From positions 1 through 35,220 of the forward strand of contig JASHNS010000063.1 in assembly GCA_030041515.1 (NCBI GenBank): a stretch of DNA of 35,220 bases, read 5' to 3'. This DNA is from Acidobacteriaceae bacterium (lineage in GTDB: Bacteria; Acidobacteriota; Terriglobia; Terriglobales; Acidobacteriaceae). A program made the position numbers and the translations under genes. How positions within the stretch are numbered: position 1 is the first letter of the stretch; the number at the start of each line of letters is the position of its first letter. Positions 25,401 to 34,049 of the stretch are shown in pieces. The notes under the pieces are model-generated. The model did no database searches. It was not told the origin of the DNA and saw only the letters and a program-made list of their open reading frames with translations.

Positions 25401-25945
25401 AGCGATAATTGGCTGTCGCCGCGTCCAAGTTCGGTGGCATTCGTAACCTCGGTACTCACTCCAGGAGAAAGACCTATAATCTGGACGAAGTCCCCAGTCA
25501 CAAGAGGAAGACTCTGGATCATCTTGCTGTCTACGACAGATCCCAAACTGGACGTCTGGGTTTGTAGCTGCAGGGCAGATGCATTCACCTGGACGGTCTG
25601 GGTGGCGCTGCCCACCGCGAGAGCTACGTTCAGCGTTTCCACTTCCGATACGCTGACAACCTCATTAGTATAGCGAGCCTCTTTGAAGCCGCTTTTCGTT
25701 ACGGTGAGATTATAGGTGCCGGGCAGTAGCAGGGCGGCTGTATAGCGCCCGTCGGACGTGCTGCTGATCACATAGGTCGAGCCGGTGGCGCTGTTCGTGA
25801 CCCTGATCGTTGCGCCGGGAACAACGGCGCCGGTCGGATCCGTGACCACACCTGCGATCGCCCCGGTGCCTGCGCTCTGTGCAAATCCATAAACTGCGCC
25901 GAAAAGGAGAAGTGCAGCGACTGTAAGCCGAAGAAAACGCCTCAT
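22496..25945 (-). CDS. Second Oar-like TonB-dependent outer-membrane receptor
   Basis: A 1149-residue receptor from the ATG at 25945, chosen because GGAGG lies 8 nt upstream and the signal peptide (MRRFLRLTVAALLLFGAVYGFAQ without the extra N-terminal residues) begins there; a GTG at 25975 is in frame but less likely. It has an N-terminal carboxypeptidase-regulatory/Ig-like domain (GVVTDPTGAVVPGATIRV), then a plug-like region (GRGDSQLSLSAVG, NEMNGIGTN-like segments) and a long barrel ending LQFALNLSF. The ligand is unknown. It precedes the NamZ fusion enzyme on the same strand (459 nt apart), so uptake of peptidoglycan fragments is conceivable, but the spacing argues for separate transcription. 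Confidence 0.92.
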   Translation of the reverse strand: MRRFLRLTVAALLLFGAVYGFAQSAGTGAIAGVVTDPTGAVVPGATIRVTNSATGSTYVISSTSDGRYTAALLLPGTYNLTVTKSGFKEARYTNEVVSVSEVETLNVALAVGSATQTVQVNASALQLQTQTSSLGSVVDSKMIQSLPLVTGDFVQIIGLSPGVSTEVTNATELGRGDSQLSLSAVGSSVTDNNFEMNGIGTNDLQGSASFSGENPIPNPNTIEEFNVQTVPYNASYGHNGGANVNVVTKVGSNQFHGSGYEFFRNTVLNANDFFLNQVGAPRAVLQQNQFGLTLGGPIVADKATFFVAYQGTRQADGFDESECLTTFKEPALTNTNRTAAGIGALMAGQSGYEGPGANDANVIQADGSNIAPQAIAALNLKNAKGQYLIPNPQIVTAGANPAAAGTVTISDPCTFNEDQYMGNMEWNQSAKSIWQERFFFVNSHSELSFNQPSLGGSTVPGFSTNNPDHFRDFTLSNLYTFTPHLVNQAIVGYNRIQAATNQEEPFDWSQLGVNAPENAFAVDNTQPVLGVDGSFQLGGNGQTNINVQNQYSAVDNLSWTWGRQSLEFGGGINLDQIAYDDYKFYGGILFLTYPDFLLGEAGGAAPGENGTPYSNIYLNLDVPGIIDRNFKILNPFGYVQDNIQLTPRLTVNVGFRYELLGGMDEVAGRNANTNFAALNPNPPASGTLQGFEVGHNYPYATPAGVTREPTDLAYTGDGQNTLNPRLGFSWLVPGSDRVVLRGGYGMFHSTISGQPTVQLIFEQPWADLRLEAQVPNLTFANPFEPAPTSFPTFVPYSPSTVSSVTAFAQNIRPPVVQHYSLNVQTRIAKDMIWEVGYIGSRGEHLISSQTPSQAEYASATNPIRGQTTNTVANIDDRVPIEGWCPTCFDQIGSFAQSWYNAFETSLKKRFNNGLQYLASYTWARALQTGQEIVGDTTAGSMLGNQFDLARNYGPSTFIRPQRFVFSGAYALPTLRAGNSLLRGTVNGWTLAGVITIQNGDPLTVSGTNGNNVLGDAGDFAELSGTCHPGQYVTSGSVVSKLNDYINTSCFTSSYPVVGADGLATGFGNSSPGILNGPDQKDVDASLAKTFGLKLHDEGANILFRAEAFNLFNNVSFANPDTGQTDSTFGDILGDTVEPRILQFALNLSF

Positions 25946-25981
25946 TGGATCGCCTCCGGGGAAATTGCTGGCCACGCAGCT

Positions 25982-26002
25982 CTCTAGATGGGTTTTCTAG
26001 AG
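25982..26002. promoter_or_regulatory. Inverted repeat upstream of the second receptor
   Basis: CTCTAGA (25982-25988) and TCTAGAG (25996-26002) are a perfect 7-bp inverted repeat with a 7-nt spacer, 37-57 nt before the receptor ATG. A TTGACA -35-like hexamer sits further upstream on the minus strand (26041-26036), without a convincing -10 at the proper distance. The dyad is either an operator or a leader hairpin. It differs from operators A and B. Confidence 0.35.
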
Positions 26003-26059
26003 GAGTGGTGAATTGAACCATATATTTGTAATCAGTGTCAAATAGAGGTCTAGTCTTCT

Positions 26060-26690
26060 ATCACAGTTGCGTGCTGATCCCGGTAGCTGCCTTCCTCATT
26101 CCGCCTCCGCTGTGGGCCTGGATTGAGCTGCGCGTTCTGTTTTTGGTACCGAATCAGCCGGCGATGTGGCTGTTCGGCGTCGTCCTGATCTTCGGATCGG
26201 AGAGAAAGAATTGTGGTCGGGAAAGATCGTCACCGAAGTGCTGCGCGTCATCCCGGCGCAGGGGAGTCTGGCTCTGATCGCTCCGGGCGTGGGCGCGGGG
26301 GCTCGGCGGCCTGGCTGCGGTGCCGTGGCTCCGCCGGCTGGGGAATCCGGAGACGATCTATCTTTCGGCCTCCCTGATTCTCACCGGTATTCTCATCGCT
26401 CTTGCCGGACGAAGCCTGCAGGCGATGATCGTCTCCATGACCGTGATTGGGTCTGGAATCTCCGTCATTTATCCCGCCATTCTGGGGATAGCAGCCGATC
26501 GCTTTTCCGGAGAGACAGGAACCACGTTCGGCGCCATTATTGCGTCGGGAGGGCTGCCGACTCTTCTGTGGCGGGCTACGCTTTCGGTTATTGCCGCTGC
26601 GCGTGTTATGGATTCCAGCGGCCTCCGCATCCTGATTGCAATTGTTCAGGCAAAGACTCGGAGCCGGGACCGCAAGCGCACGCACAAGGA
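26060..26690 (+). pseudogene. MFS (FHS/sugar-type) transporter remnant, frameshifted
   Basis: Only a C-terminal half-like part remains, in at least two frames. A hydrophobic opening (FLIPPPLWAWIELRVLFLV) and SLALIAPGVGAG in one frame shift near 26300 to GGLAAVPWLRRLGNPETI, ILTGILIALAG, MTVIGSGISVIYPAILG and FGAIIASGGLP. The order RRLGNPETIY, two helices, then PAILGIAADRFSGE matches helices 8-10 of major-facilitator sugar transporters. The N-terminal six helices are absent. It faces the broken S9 peptidase gene tail to tail, and both look decayed. Confidence 0.65.
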
Positions 26691-26724
26691 GAGTTACGTT
26701 GAGCGCTGTGTTGTTAGCGCAGGA

Positions 26725-28829
26725 TCATTGCGGCAGGTCTTTTAAATAGTGGTTGAAGAAGCGCGCGCCGAGAGTGTAGGCGGTGATCCAATCGCGGTAC
26801 AGCAGAAATCCATGAATTTCGTTGGGGAAGACGTGCTCCTCGAAGGACGTGCCCTGGGCGCGCAGGGCCTCGGCCAGGCGGACGGTGTTGGCGAACTGCA
26901 CATTGCGGTCGTCGTCGCCCTGGATAAGCAGGACGGGGGACTTCCAGGTTTTAACGGAAGCGAGTGGCGAGGATTCCCACGCGAGGTTGGCGACGGCGGG
27001 ATCGGCGAGGGGATTGTAAGAGCCCCAGTTCTGAAGCTCGAGGTTCCAGTCTTCCACGCCGTGGAGGTCGACGCCCGCGGCAAAGAGATCGGAGGCACGG
27101 GCCAGCGCGAGCGCGGTGAGATAGCCACCGTAGCTTCCGCCCCACACGCCGATGTGCGCGCCGTCGACATCGGCCCGGCTGCGCAGGTAGAGCCCTGCGC
27201 CCCCGACGTCGTTGAACTCACTCGCGCCGGCGGCGCCGTAGTTGAGGGCTTCGCGGAAGTCGAGACCGTAGCCGATCCCGCTGCGGTAGTTGACAGATAG
27301 GACAATGTAGCCGAGGCTGGCAAGGTACTATTCATGGCATAGGCATCGGAATAGTAATCCATGTAATGCCAGCCGAGGAGCATCTGGCGCCGCGATCCGC
27401 CGTGGAAAAAGACGACGGCGGGAAGACGTTGGCCCGCGCGATCCGTGGCGGGCAGGAAGAGCTAGCCGTGAATCATCATGCCGTCGGCGGCGGAGAAGAT
27501 AACCTGCCGCGGGACGACAAGCTTCGAGGCGGGAAGTCGGCAGGGATCATTTGCGGAGCGATGCCGTGCAGCGTGCCGCTGCGGGCCACGATGGCGGGGC
27601 GAAGAGGCAGGCGCGCATCGGAGCGCAGAACGGCGACCGTACCGTTGGGCGCGAGCACGGGGATGACTTCAAGTCCATCGCCGTGGGTAAGCTGGCGGGG
27701 TGAACCGCGGTCGACGGAACCCTGCCAGAGATGGCGGCGGTCGATATCGTTCTGGTTGGAGGAGTAGACGAGGGTGCGGCGGTCGTGGCTGAAGGTAACG
27801 TAATCGACGACGAAGTCGCCGGGGGTAAGGTCGGTGGCCGGCCCACCGCTGGTGGGGACTGAGTAGAGATGCAGCCAGCCCGTGCCTTCCCCGGGGGAAG
27901 ACGATGCGGTTGTCGGCGGTCCAGAAGAGCTGATGATCGGATTCGGTTCCGTGAAAGATGCTGCCGGGGCCGCCGTGGGCGATCCAGATCTGATGGCCCT
28001 CGCCCGTGGCCACGTCGGCAATGCGGATGGACCAGGGAACCCCGGTGCGGCGGGGTTTGAAGGTGACGCCGGAGGTGTGAGGGGGAATGCGAATGAAGGC
28101 GATCTGGCGGCTGTCCGGAGACCAGACGGGGTCGATGTCGATTTCCGTGGAGGGGTCGAGGTAGGCGAGCATCTGCGTGGCGAACGAGAAGACGCCGATG
28201 AAGGCGTGATCGCCGCGATTGCTGGACCAGGCGAGGTATTGGCCGTTAGGGGACCAGGTGAGCGAGCGTGGCCGGCCGCGGCCATGAAAGAGCTGCGTGG
28301 GTTTGGCGGGAGAATCGCGCAGATCGAGCGTCCAGATCTGATCGTCGAGGATGTGGGCGATAGCCGATCCGTTGGTCGAGATGACCGGATTGCGGCCGGG
28401 AGCGAGCATGCGCGTGCCGGTGCCGTCGGCATTGACGATCCAGATATCCTGCTGCACGCCCTGGGGCAGCAGAGCTGGATTCGGCGACGGACGCTCCGGA
28501 AATTCAAGGTCGCCCCCGCGGACGTAGACGATGTGCTGCGCGTCCGGGGTCCAGGAGATCTCGCCGATCTCGATGCCGTCGTCGGCAACGTCATGGGTCA
28601 CGCGACGCAGGGTGTAGCCGGAACCCGACGGCTCGGCCACCCAGATATTGCGGTGACCGTCCTGATTGTAGATCCAGAGAAAGGAGCCCCCGACAGGTGC
28701 GGTCTCGAGATCGGAGGGGAAGGGCGCGCTCATGACCTGCTGCAGCGTGAACGCCTGGGCGGCGGCGGAATTCCTGAGGATGAAGCAGAGGAAGAGAGCG
28801 AGGAAGCAGACAGCCAGACATCGGATCAA
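26725..28829 (-). pseudogene. S9-family peptidase (DPP4/acylaminoacyl-peptidase type), multiply frameshifted
   Basis: A full-length S9 peptidase is readable only by changing frame. From a TTG start at 28829 (AAGGA upstream) come a signal peptide and WD40-like propeller (to NRIVFP near 27895). A second frame continues EGTGWLHLYSVPTSGG to about 27515, and a third reads KLVVPRQVIFSAADGMMIHG, then an in-frame TAG (near 27465), then LFLPATDRAGQRLPAVVFFHGGS. After another shift near 27330 comes YLASLGYIVLSVNYRSGIGYG. The catalytic part is complete: Ser in GGSYGG, Asp in GDDDRNV and His in NEIHGF. Three frameshifts plus one nonsense codon make it non-functional unless errors are present; the first shift lies in a C5G4 run. 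Confidence 0.85.
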
Positions 28830-29004
28830 CGGTGAGTCCTTGAATGCGTGGATTTCCCATTATTCCGATCCGGAGCGCACGCGACAACTCTACGAGTCGC
28901 CACCCGACAAATTTGGCGCAGAGCCTCATCAGGAACCGAAAGCCATCCTCATTATTTACACTCGCCTGGTGGAATATTCATCGCGCTCGTGCACGCTGTT
29001 AAGG

Positions 29005-31722
29005 ATGTTTCGCCGGCTGTTGTGCCTTCTCACTCTGGCTCCTGCTGCGCTGACTGCCGCACAAAGTCCTCCTACGGTTCAGACGCGCGTCACCGCTGTT
29101 CTGCCAAACGGCCGTGAGATTCATCCCGTGGGAAGCTGGATTCCGCTGGCTCCGTATCCATTCGCGATTGCGGTGACGCGCGACGGCAGCGAGGCGGCAA
29201 TTCCGTCCATCGGGTTTCCGTTCGCGCTGAATGTGATTGAGAATCCAGCATCGGCGGACGCGACGGAGCAGCGGCTGCCCGCGGGCCCCAAGTCCGTTGC
29301 CAGCGTTGCAGTTCACGCCGGACTCGTATATTCACCCGACGGTTCCACGCTGTGGGTGGCGACGGGCGACTCTGGCAAAATCCGCGCCTATCGCGCGCGA
29401 AACGCGGCCGGTGCACCGTCTCTGATGCCGAAATTTGATATTCCCTTGAACGGTCCCATAGGCGGGAAGAATTACGCCGACAGCTTTGCCGCCACGGTGA
29501 TCGCTTCGGCGGATGGCAGCACGCTTTATGCGCTCGACCAGGGCAACTGGCGCGTGGTCGTGATCGATGCGCGCACGCACGAGCGCATCGCGTCCATCCC
29601 GACTGGTCGTTATCCCTTTGCCCTGGCGCTCTCGCCGGACGGCCAGCGTCTCTACGTTACGAACACAGGGCTTTTCGAATACACCAAAATTCCCGGAGCC
29701 GACCCACAGCATCCGCTGGCCACCGGGCTGCGCTTTCCGCCATTTGGCTATCCATCGAGAGCGGCGCGCGACGGCGTGACAATTGACGGCCGGAAGATTC
29801 CCGGTCTGGGCGATGAGAACTCGCTTGAGGGCAGCTCACTGTGGACGTATGACGTCAGTGATCCGAGCCATCCGATATTGACGGCGCGCCTGCACCTGGG
29901 AGCCCAGATTTCGGAAATTCCGGGGGCCACCGTGGGCGGCTCGGCACCCACCGGCGTGGCGGTGGCAGCTGACGCGGTTTACGTCACGCTCGCTCACGAC
30001 GACGCAGTGGTGAAGGTGAGTCCGGACGGGCGCTTCGTCATAAGCGAAGCGCCGCTCTCGCCGTTTTCTGAGCCGCGCCTCGGCAGGCGTTTTCGCGATG
30101 CCAAAGGTCAGCCTCTGCGCGGGGTGATGCCCAGCGGTGTCGCCGTGGACGGACGCCGCCTTTATGTGGCTGAGTCCGGAATTGACGCGGTCGCGGTGCT
30201 AGATGCCGAAACCCTGCAGAGGATCGAGCAGATTCCCGTAGGCTGGAATCCCACAGCCATCGCGCTTTCCTCTGACGGCTCTGTTCTGTACGTAGTGAAC
30301 AGTAAAGGTAAAGGCGCGGGGCCAAATGGCGGCAGGGGGCACAAGCCGGACACCCCCACTTATATCGGCTCGCTGGAGTTTGGAAGCCTCAGCGTCATTC
30401 GTTTGGCCGATCTGCCCGTTTCGAAGGCGCTGACGCAGACGGTGATCGAAGGGAACCTGGCGGCTATAGGCCATGAGCCGAAGTTACCGCACCTTCGCCA
30501 TTGTTTTCTGATCATCCGCGAGAACCGCACCTTCGACGAGTTGCTGGGCGATCTGCCTGGCGTCAACGGCGATCCCTCGCTGGCCCGCTACGGAATGGAC
30601 GGATGGGCGCAGGAAGATCTTTCGTTGCGCGATCTGCACGTCACGCCCAACCTGCACGCTCTGGCGCGGCAGTTCGCCGTCAGTGACAACTACTTCGTCG
30701 ACAGCGATGTTTCTGCCGACGGACATCGCTTTGTCCTGGGTGTCGATCCGACTACCTTCTTCAATACCGCGTGGACTTCGACTTACGGCGGCCGGCGCAG
30801 CGGAAGTCCAGAGGCCCCACAGCCAGGACGCCGCGCGATGTTCGGCGGCCCCGATGCGCCCATGCCGGAAGATCTGCCGGAGTTTGGCTCGCTGTGGGAG
30901 CACATCGCGAATTCCGGCAAGGGCGTGTTGAATTACGGCGAGAGCTTGGAGATCGAAGGCTCGGATGAGTTGTCCGGCAGCGAGCCGGAGGGGCAGCGTC
31001 TGTTCCTGAACGCGCCGCTGCAGCTACCGGTTTTCGAACATACGGACAGAAACTATCCGACCATCAATCTCGGCATTCCGGACCAGAACCGGGTGGCAGA
31101 ATTCGAGCGCGACTTCCGCCGTCATCTCGCAGCCGGAGACGTTCCAGCGCTCATCGTGATGCGTCTTCCTGACGACCACACGGCCGATCCGCGGCCAGCC
31201 GACGGCTATCCTTTCCGCGCCTCTTACGTCGCCGACAATGACCTCGCAACGGGAAGAATCATTGCTTTTCTCAGCCGCACTTCGATCTGGAAGGAATCCG
31301 CGGTGTTCGTGACCGAGGACGACGCGCAGGGCGGTGTCGACCATGTGGACGCGCACAGGAGCATCCTGCTGGTAGCCAGTCCCTGGGTCAGGCCTGGCTC
31401 GGTGTCGCACCTACACAGCAGCATGGGGTCGATTGTACGCACTATTGATGAACTGCTGGGCCTTGGCCCGCTGAATCTGGAAGACGCGCTCGCCGGACAA
31501 ATTACGGGCATCTGGGCGAGCCAGCCGCATCTGTGCGTTTACCGTGTGCGGCCATCCGATCTGAGAGTCTTCGATCCCGCCAAAGCGAGGGTGGCCCGGC
31601 CGAAAACCGCCGCGCAAGCTGCCGAGCTGATTGACCTGGACGATCCAGCCCGGATTCGCAAAGAGATGATCCGTTCGGCGCAGACACTGCGCCGGCCTCA
31701 GCGCCAGGGGAGTGTGCACTGA
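29005..31722 (+). CDS. YVTN beta-propeller + phosphoesterase (alkaline-phosphatase superfamily), secreted
   Basis: A 905-residue protein from the ATG at 29005, chosen because a signal peptide (MFRRLLCLLTLAPAALTAA) starts there; the open frame begins at 28732 but that part is antisense to the peptidase start. Residues about 40-510 are a YVTN/Lactonase-like propeller: STLWVATGDSGKIRAY, STLYALDQGNWRVVVID, QRLYVTNTG, RRLYVAESGIDAVAVLD, SVLYVVNSKG. Residues about 510-830 are a PF04185-type phosphoesterase with metal-site motifs IRENRTFDELLGD, DVSADGHRFV and TEDDAQGGVDHVDAHRS. Enzymes of this fold are phospholipases C or acid phosphatases. It is divergent from the broken peptidase, and its stop is 3 nt before the next gene's first possible start. 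Confidence 0.88.
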   Translation: MFRRLLCLLTLAPAALTAAQSPPTVQTRVTAVLPNGREIHPVGSWIPLAPYPFAIAVTRDGSEAAIPSIGFPFALNVIENPASADATEQRLPAGPKSVASVAVHAGLVYSPDGSTLWVATGDSGKIRAYRARNAAGAPSLMPKFDIPLNGPIGGKNYADSFAATVIASADGSTLYALDQGNWRVVVIDARTHERIASIPTGRYPFALALSPDGQRLYVTNTGLFEYTKIPGADPQHPLATGLRFPPFGYPSRAARDGVTIDGRKIPGLGDENSLEGSSLWTYDVSDPSHPILTARLHLGAQISEIPGATVGGSAPTGVAVAADAVYVTLAHDDAVVKVSPDGRFVISEAPLSPFSEPRLGRRFRDAKGQPLRGVMPSGVAVDGRRLYVAESGIDAVAVLDAETLQRIEQIPVGWNPTAIALSSDGSVLYVVNSKGKGAGPNGGRGHKPDTPTYIGSLEFGSLSVIRLADLPVSKALTQTVIEGNLAAIGHEPKLPHLRHCFLIIRENRTFDELLGDLPGVNGDPSLARYGMDGWAQEDLSLRDLHVTPNLHALARQFAVSDNYFVDSDVSADGHRFVLGVDPTTFFNTAWTSTYGGRRSGSPEAPQPGRRAMFGGPDAPMPEDLPEFGSLWEHIANSGKGVLNYGESLEIEGSDELSGSEPEGQRLFLNAPLQLPVFEHTDRNYPTINLGIPDQNRVAEFERDFRRHLAAGDVPALIVMRLPDDHTADPRPADGYPFRASYVADNDLATGRIIAFLSRTSIWKESAVFVTEDDAQGGVDHVDAHRSILLVASPWVRPGSVSHLHSSMGSIVRTIDELLGLGPLNLEDALAGQITGIWASQPHLCVYRVRPSDLRVFDPAKARVARPKTAAQAAELIDLDDPARIRKEMIRSAQTLRRPQRQGSVH

Positions 31723-31733
31723 CCCATGAAAGG

Positions 31734-31739
31734 TATAAT
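31734..31739 (+). promoter_or_regulatory. Consensus -10 box placed for a leaderless transcript
   Basis: TATAAT ends 7 nt before the ATG at 31747, the normal distance from a -10 box to the first transcribed base. No good -35 is seen. If used, it would give the hydrolase gene its own leaderless mRNA, independent of the phosphoesterase upstream. Confidence 0.4.
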
Positions 31740-31746
31740 TCCGCGA

Positions 31747-32700
31747 ATGAGACTACGGCTTCCGTCGGGCTCCTTGTTGGTGGTTTTCTGTTTCCTCCTC
31801 TGCATTCCAGGATTTTCCGCAGTCGCTCAGCAATCCGCTTCTTTCCGGCAGCTGGATGCGCGGGTCCAGGCACTTACTCGGAATTTCAAGGGGAATGTCT
31901 ATATCGATGCCGTGAACCTGAAGACCGGCGCCAGCTACTCCCTGCATGCAGACGATCCCGTGCCGACAGCGAGCACCATCAAGCTGCCCATCATGATCGA
32001 ATTGTTTTACGAGGCATCCGAAGGGCGTCTCGACTGGAATCAGAAACTGACGCTTACCGACGCTGAGAAAGTGTCGGGAAGCGGCGTGCTGCAGGAGTTA
32101 TCCGATGGAGACGAGCTGACCATCCGCGATCTGATGCACCTGATGATCGTGGTGAGCGACAACACCGCAACCAACCTGATTCTTGAAAGAATCGGAGGCA
32201 ACGCCGTTAATCGGCGCATGAAAGAACTTGGGCTGCGGGAGACCGCGGTCATGCATAACATCATGGAGCCGAAGGTTCTGCCAAGCACGGCCTTTACCCC
32301 TGTCCAGATTGGAATGACCAAAATAGGCGCGCAGCCCGGAAACCAGGAGTGGGGCACCGGCAGGAGCTGCCCACGGGACATGGTGATGCTTCTCACCCGG
32401 CTCTACCGCGGCCAACTGGTGAGTCCTGCAGCCTCCCAGGAAATGCTGGCCGTCCTCAAGCGGCAGCAGGAGCGCGACGGGATTGGACGGGATATGACCG
32501 ATACTGTCATCGCCAGCAAGGGCGGCGCTCTCGATCATCTGCGCAGCGGTGTTGCCATTCTGTATTCGCGCGGCGGCCCGCTCGCTATGGCGATCACGGT
32601 GAATAATATTCCCGATGTGAACTGGACCGTCGACAACCCGGGAGATATCCTTATTTCCTCACTGTCAGAGGTGCTTGCTCAGGGACTGGCTTCGCCCTGA
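31747..32700 (+). CDS. Class A beta-lactamase-fold serine hydrolase
   Basis: 317 residues from the ATG at 31747 (324 from 31726, which has no ribosome-binding site). A signal peptide (ending AVAQ) precedes a PF13354-type domain. Numbered from the longer start: Ser83-x-x-Lys86 in TASTIKLP, Ser144-Asp145-Asn146 in VVSDNTATN, and Lys265-Gly-Gly in IASKGGALD in place of KTG. The omega-loop RxExxLN motif that supplies the deacylating Glu166 of true class A beta-lactamases is not recognisable after LGLRETAVM. The protein may therefore be a penicillin-binding or esterase-like relative rather than a resistance enzyme. It follows the phosphoesterase directly on the same strand. Confidence 0.85.
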   Translation: MRLRLPSGSLLVVFCFLLCIPGFSAVAQQSASFRQLDARVQALTRNFKGNVYIDAVNLKTGASYSLHADDPVPTASTIKLPIMIELFYEASEGRLDWNQKLTLTDAEKVSGSGVLQELSDGDELTIRDLMHLMIVVSDNTATNLILERIGGNAVNRRMKELGLRETAVMHNIMEPKVLPSTAFTPVQIGMTKIGAQPGNQEWGTGRSCPRDMVMLLTRLYRGQLVSPAASQEMLAVLKRQQERDGIGRDMTDTVIASKGGALDHLRSGVAILYSRGGPLAMAITVNNIPDVNWTVDNPGDILISSLSEVLAQGLASP

Positions 32701-32873
32701 ACAACAGATGGCCCAGAAGGGCTACCCACGATAACAGTCGCTGCCTGACGCCCGCCCCGCCTGCACGAATCCTGTCGAGATACCCATCGTTGAGCTGAAC
32801 GAATCGTCTCCGCCGACGTCACTGACTGGAGCGCGGGCGTTTTCCCAGCCGTCGCTTTGCGAGGCCCCTGCCG

Positions 32874-33150
32874 TCAGAAGTGAAGCCGCACCGCGATCTG
32901 GATCGAGCGCGGACTACCAGGTTCATAGAGAGACCCGGTTGGGCCGAAGCTCTGGTTCAGCAGGAGCGTGGCCTGCCCAAAGAGCAGATCGGTGACGCCC
33001 GGGTCGATGTATCCGAGATCAGAGTGGTTGAGGACGTTAAACGCTTCCAATCACAGCCGGAGGTCAAGCCGTCCCCGCAACCGAACGTCGCGCCGTAGTG
33101 CGAGGTTCACCTGCTCATCCCCGAACCCACGCAGCAGATTGCGCCGTCGG
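32874..33150 (-). pseudogene. C-terminal fragment of a third Oar-like TonB-dependent receptor
   Basis: On the minus strand the last barrel strands of an Oar-like receptor can be read: RRNLLRGFGDEQVNLALRRD, then RLDLRL, an in-frame TGA (near 33050), LEAFNVLNHSDLGYIDPG, FGQATLLLNQSFGPTG and SPRSIQIAVRLHF-stop at 32874. EAFNVLNH and the aromatic C-terminus are hallmarks of the family and match the two intact receptors in this window. About 90% of the gene is missing and the remainder has a nonsense codon. Confidence 0.8.
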
Positions 33151-33258
33151 CAACCAATGAGCGACACTTATGCAGGGTGAATTCCTGCCCGTGTCGTCCC
33201 ACGCGGTTGCCGAAACAGAGCAGGCCCCGGCGACCCGTTGCTTCACAGGGGAGAGTGG

Positions 33259-33621
33259 ATGGGTAGTGAGCCTCGGACGGTCAATGAGAGCTTCCAGGTA
33301 TCGGCTAAGCCTGCGCCAGGATTCACCATAACCCCAACTCCGCAAACCGAGACAGTGAACCGAGGCGACGTCGCCGCCTTCCTGCTTGAATTGAAGTCAG
33401 TCAATGGTTTCATGGGAGACGTGACACTGGATTGCTCGAGTTTGCCCACCGGTTCCAAGTGTCTCAATTTCCCGCAAGGGGTGTATCTGGACAAGGAGGC
33501 CTTCGCGATATCTGGCGTCCTGTTCCCGAAAACCACGCCCCCCGGAACTTATCGCATCACCTTCACGGGTACTTCTGGTCCCATAAAGGCCACGGCGGCA
33601 GCTGATTTCATCGTGAAGTAG
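33259..33621 (+). CDS. Orphan Ig-like domain protein, possibly a gene fragment
   Basis: 120 residues from an ATG with GGGGAGAG just upstream. The sequence is one Ig-like domain of the kind repeated in acidobacterial surface proteins: FTITPTPQTETVNRGD, FMGDVTLDCSSLPTGSKC, FPKTTPPGTYRITFTGTSG and a final ADFIVK. There is no signal peptide, and single domains of this type normally form the C-terminus of larger secreted proteins. It lies in a cluster of gene fragments, so it is more likely a remnant than an independent gene. Confidence 0.45.
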   Translation: MGSEPRTVNESFQVSAKPAPGFTITPTPQTETVNRGDVAAFLLELKSVNGFMGDVTLDCSSLPTGSKCLNFPQGVYLDKEAFAISGVLFPKTTPPGTYRITFTGTSGPIKATAAADFIVK

Positions 33622-33758
33622 CCGACATTGGCGGTCACGATGGAAGAACTGCGGGCAGAGCTGCCTCCGCCTTCGTCGCAACGCGGCACCGATCGAGGAG
33701 CCCCGCACCGACAAGGAGAAACACCCCAGTACAGGTCGATGCTACGCGCCGAGTGTAA

Positions 33759-34049
33759 GCGGCTCGCTCTCACAAAGCAGGCCCCAGGAGCGCCGCGCGC
33801 TACACCGCGCAGCATTACAGCCCGAACAGCGCCAGGAGCAATCTCGCCCGCTCGATTCTCGCAAACCCGGCGAAGGTTGGAGCGTCCGACCTTGACTCAT
33901 CGGGCATCGGCGACTGGAACAGGCAGCACACCGACCGCGTCAATCTCTTCGACCCGGCAAACCTGGGTGATCCGATGCTTTCTCTGCTCGAATCTTTCCT
34001 GCACGTCCGACGGAAGCCCGTGTTTGAGGGCATCGGCGGAGACGACTAA
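33759..34049 (+). other. Open stretch of 96 codons without a start, possible gene fragment
   Basis: Between TAA at 33756 and TAA at 34047 an open frame without an early start codon reads protein-like sequence: NLARSILANPAKVGASDLD, IGDWNRQHTDRVNLFDPANLGD and MLSLLESFLHVRRKPVFEG. Its composition (balanced acids, bases and hydrophobics) is more natural than the competing Arg/Pro-rich frames. I do not recognise a family. It ends exactly where the DinB-like fragment begins. Confidence 0.3.
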
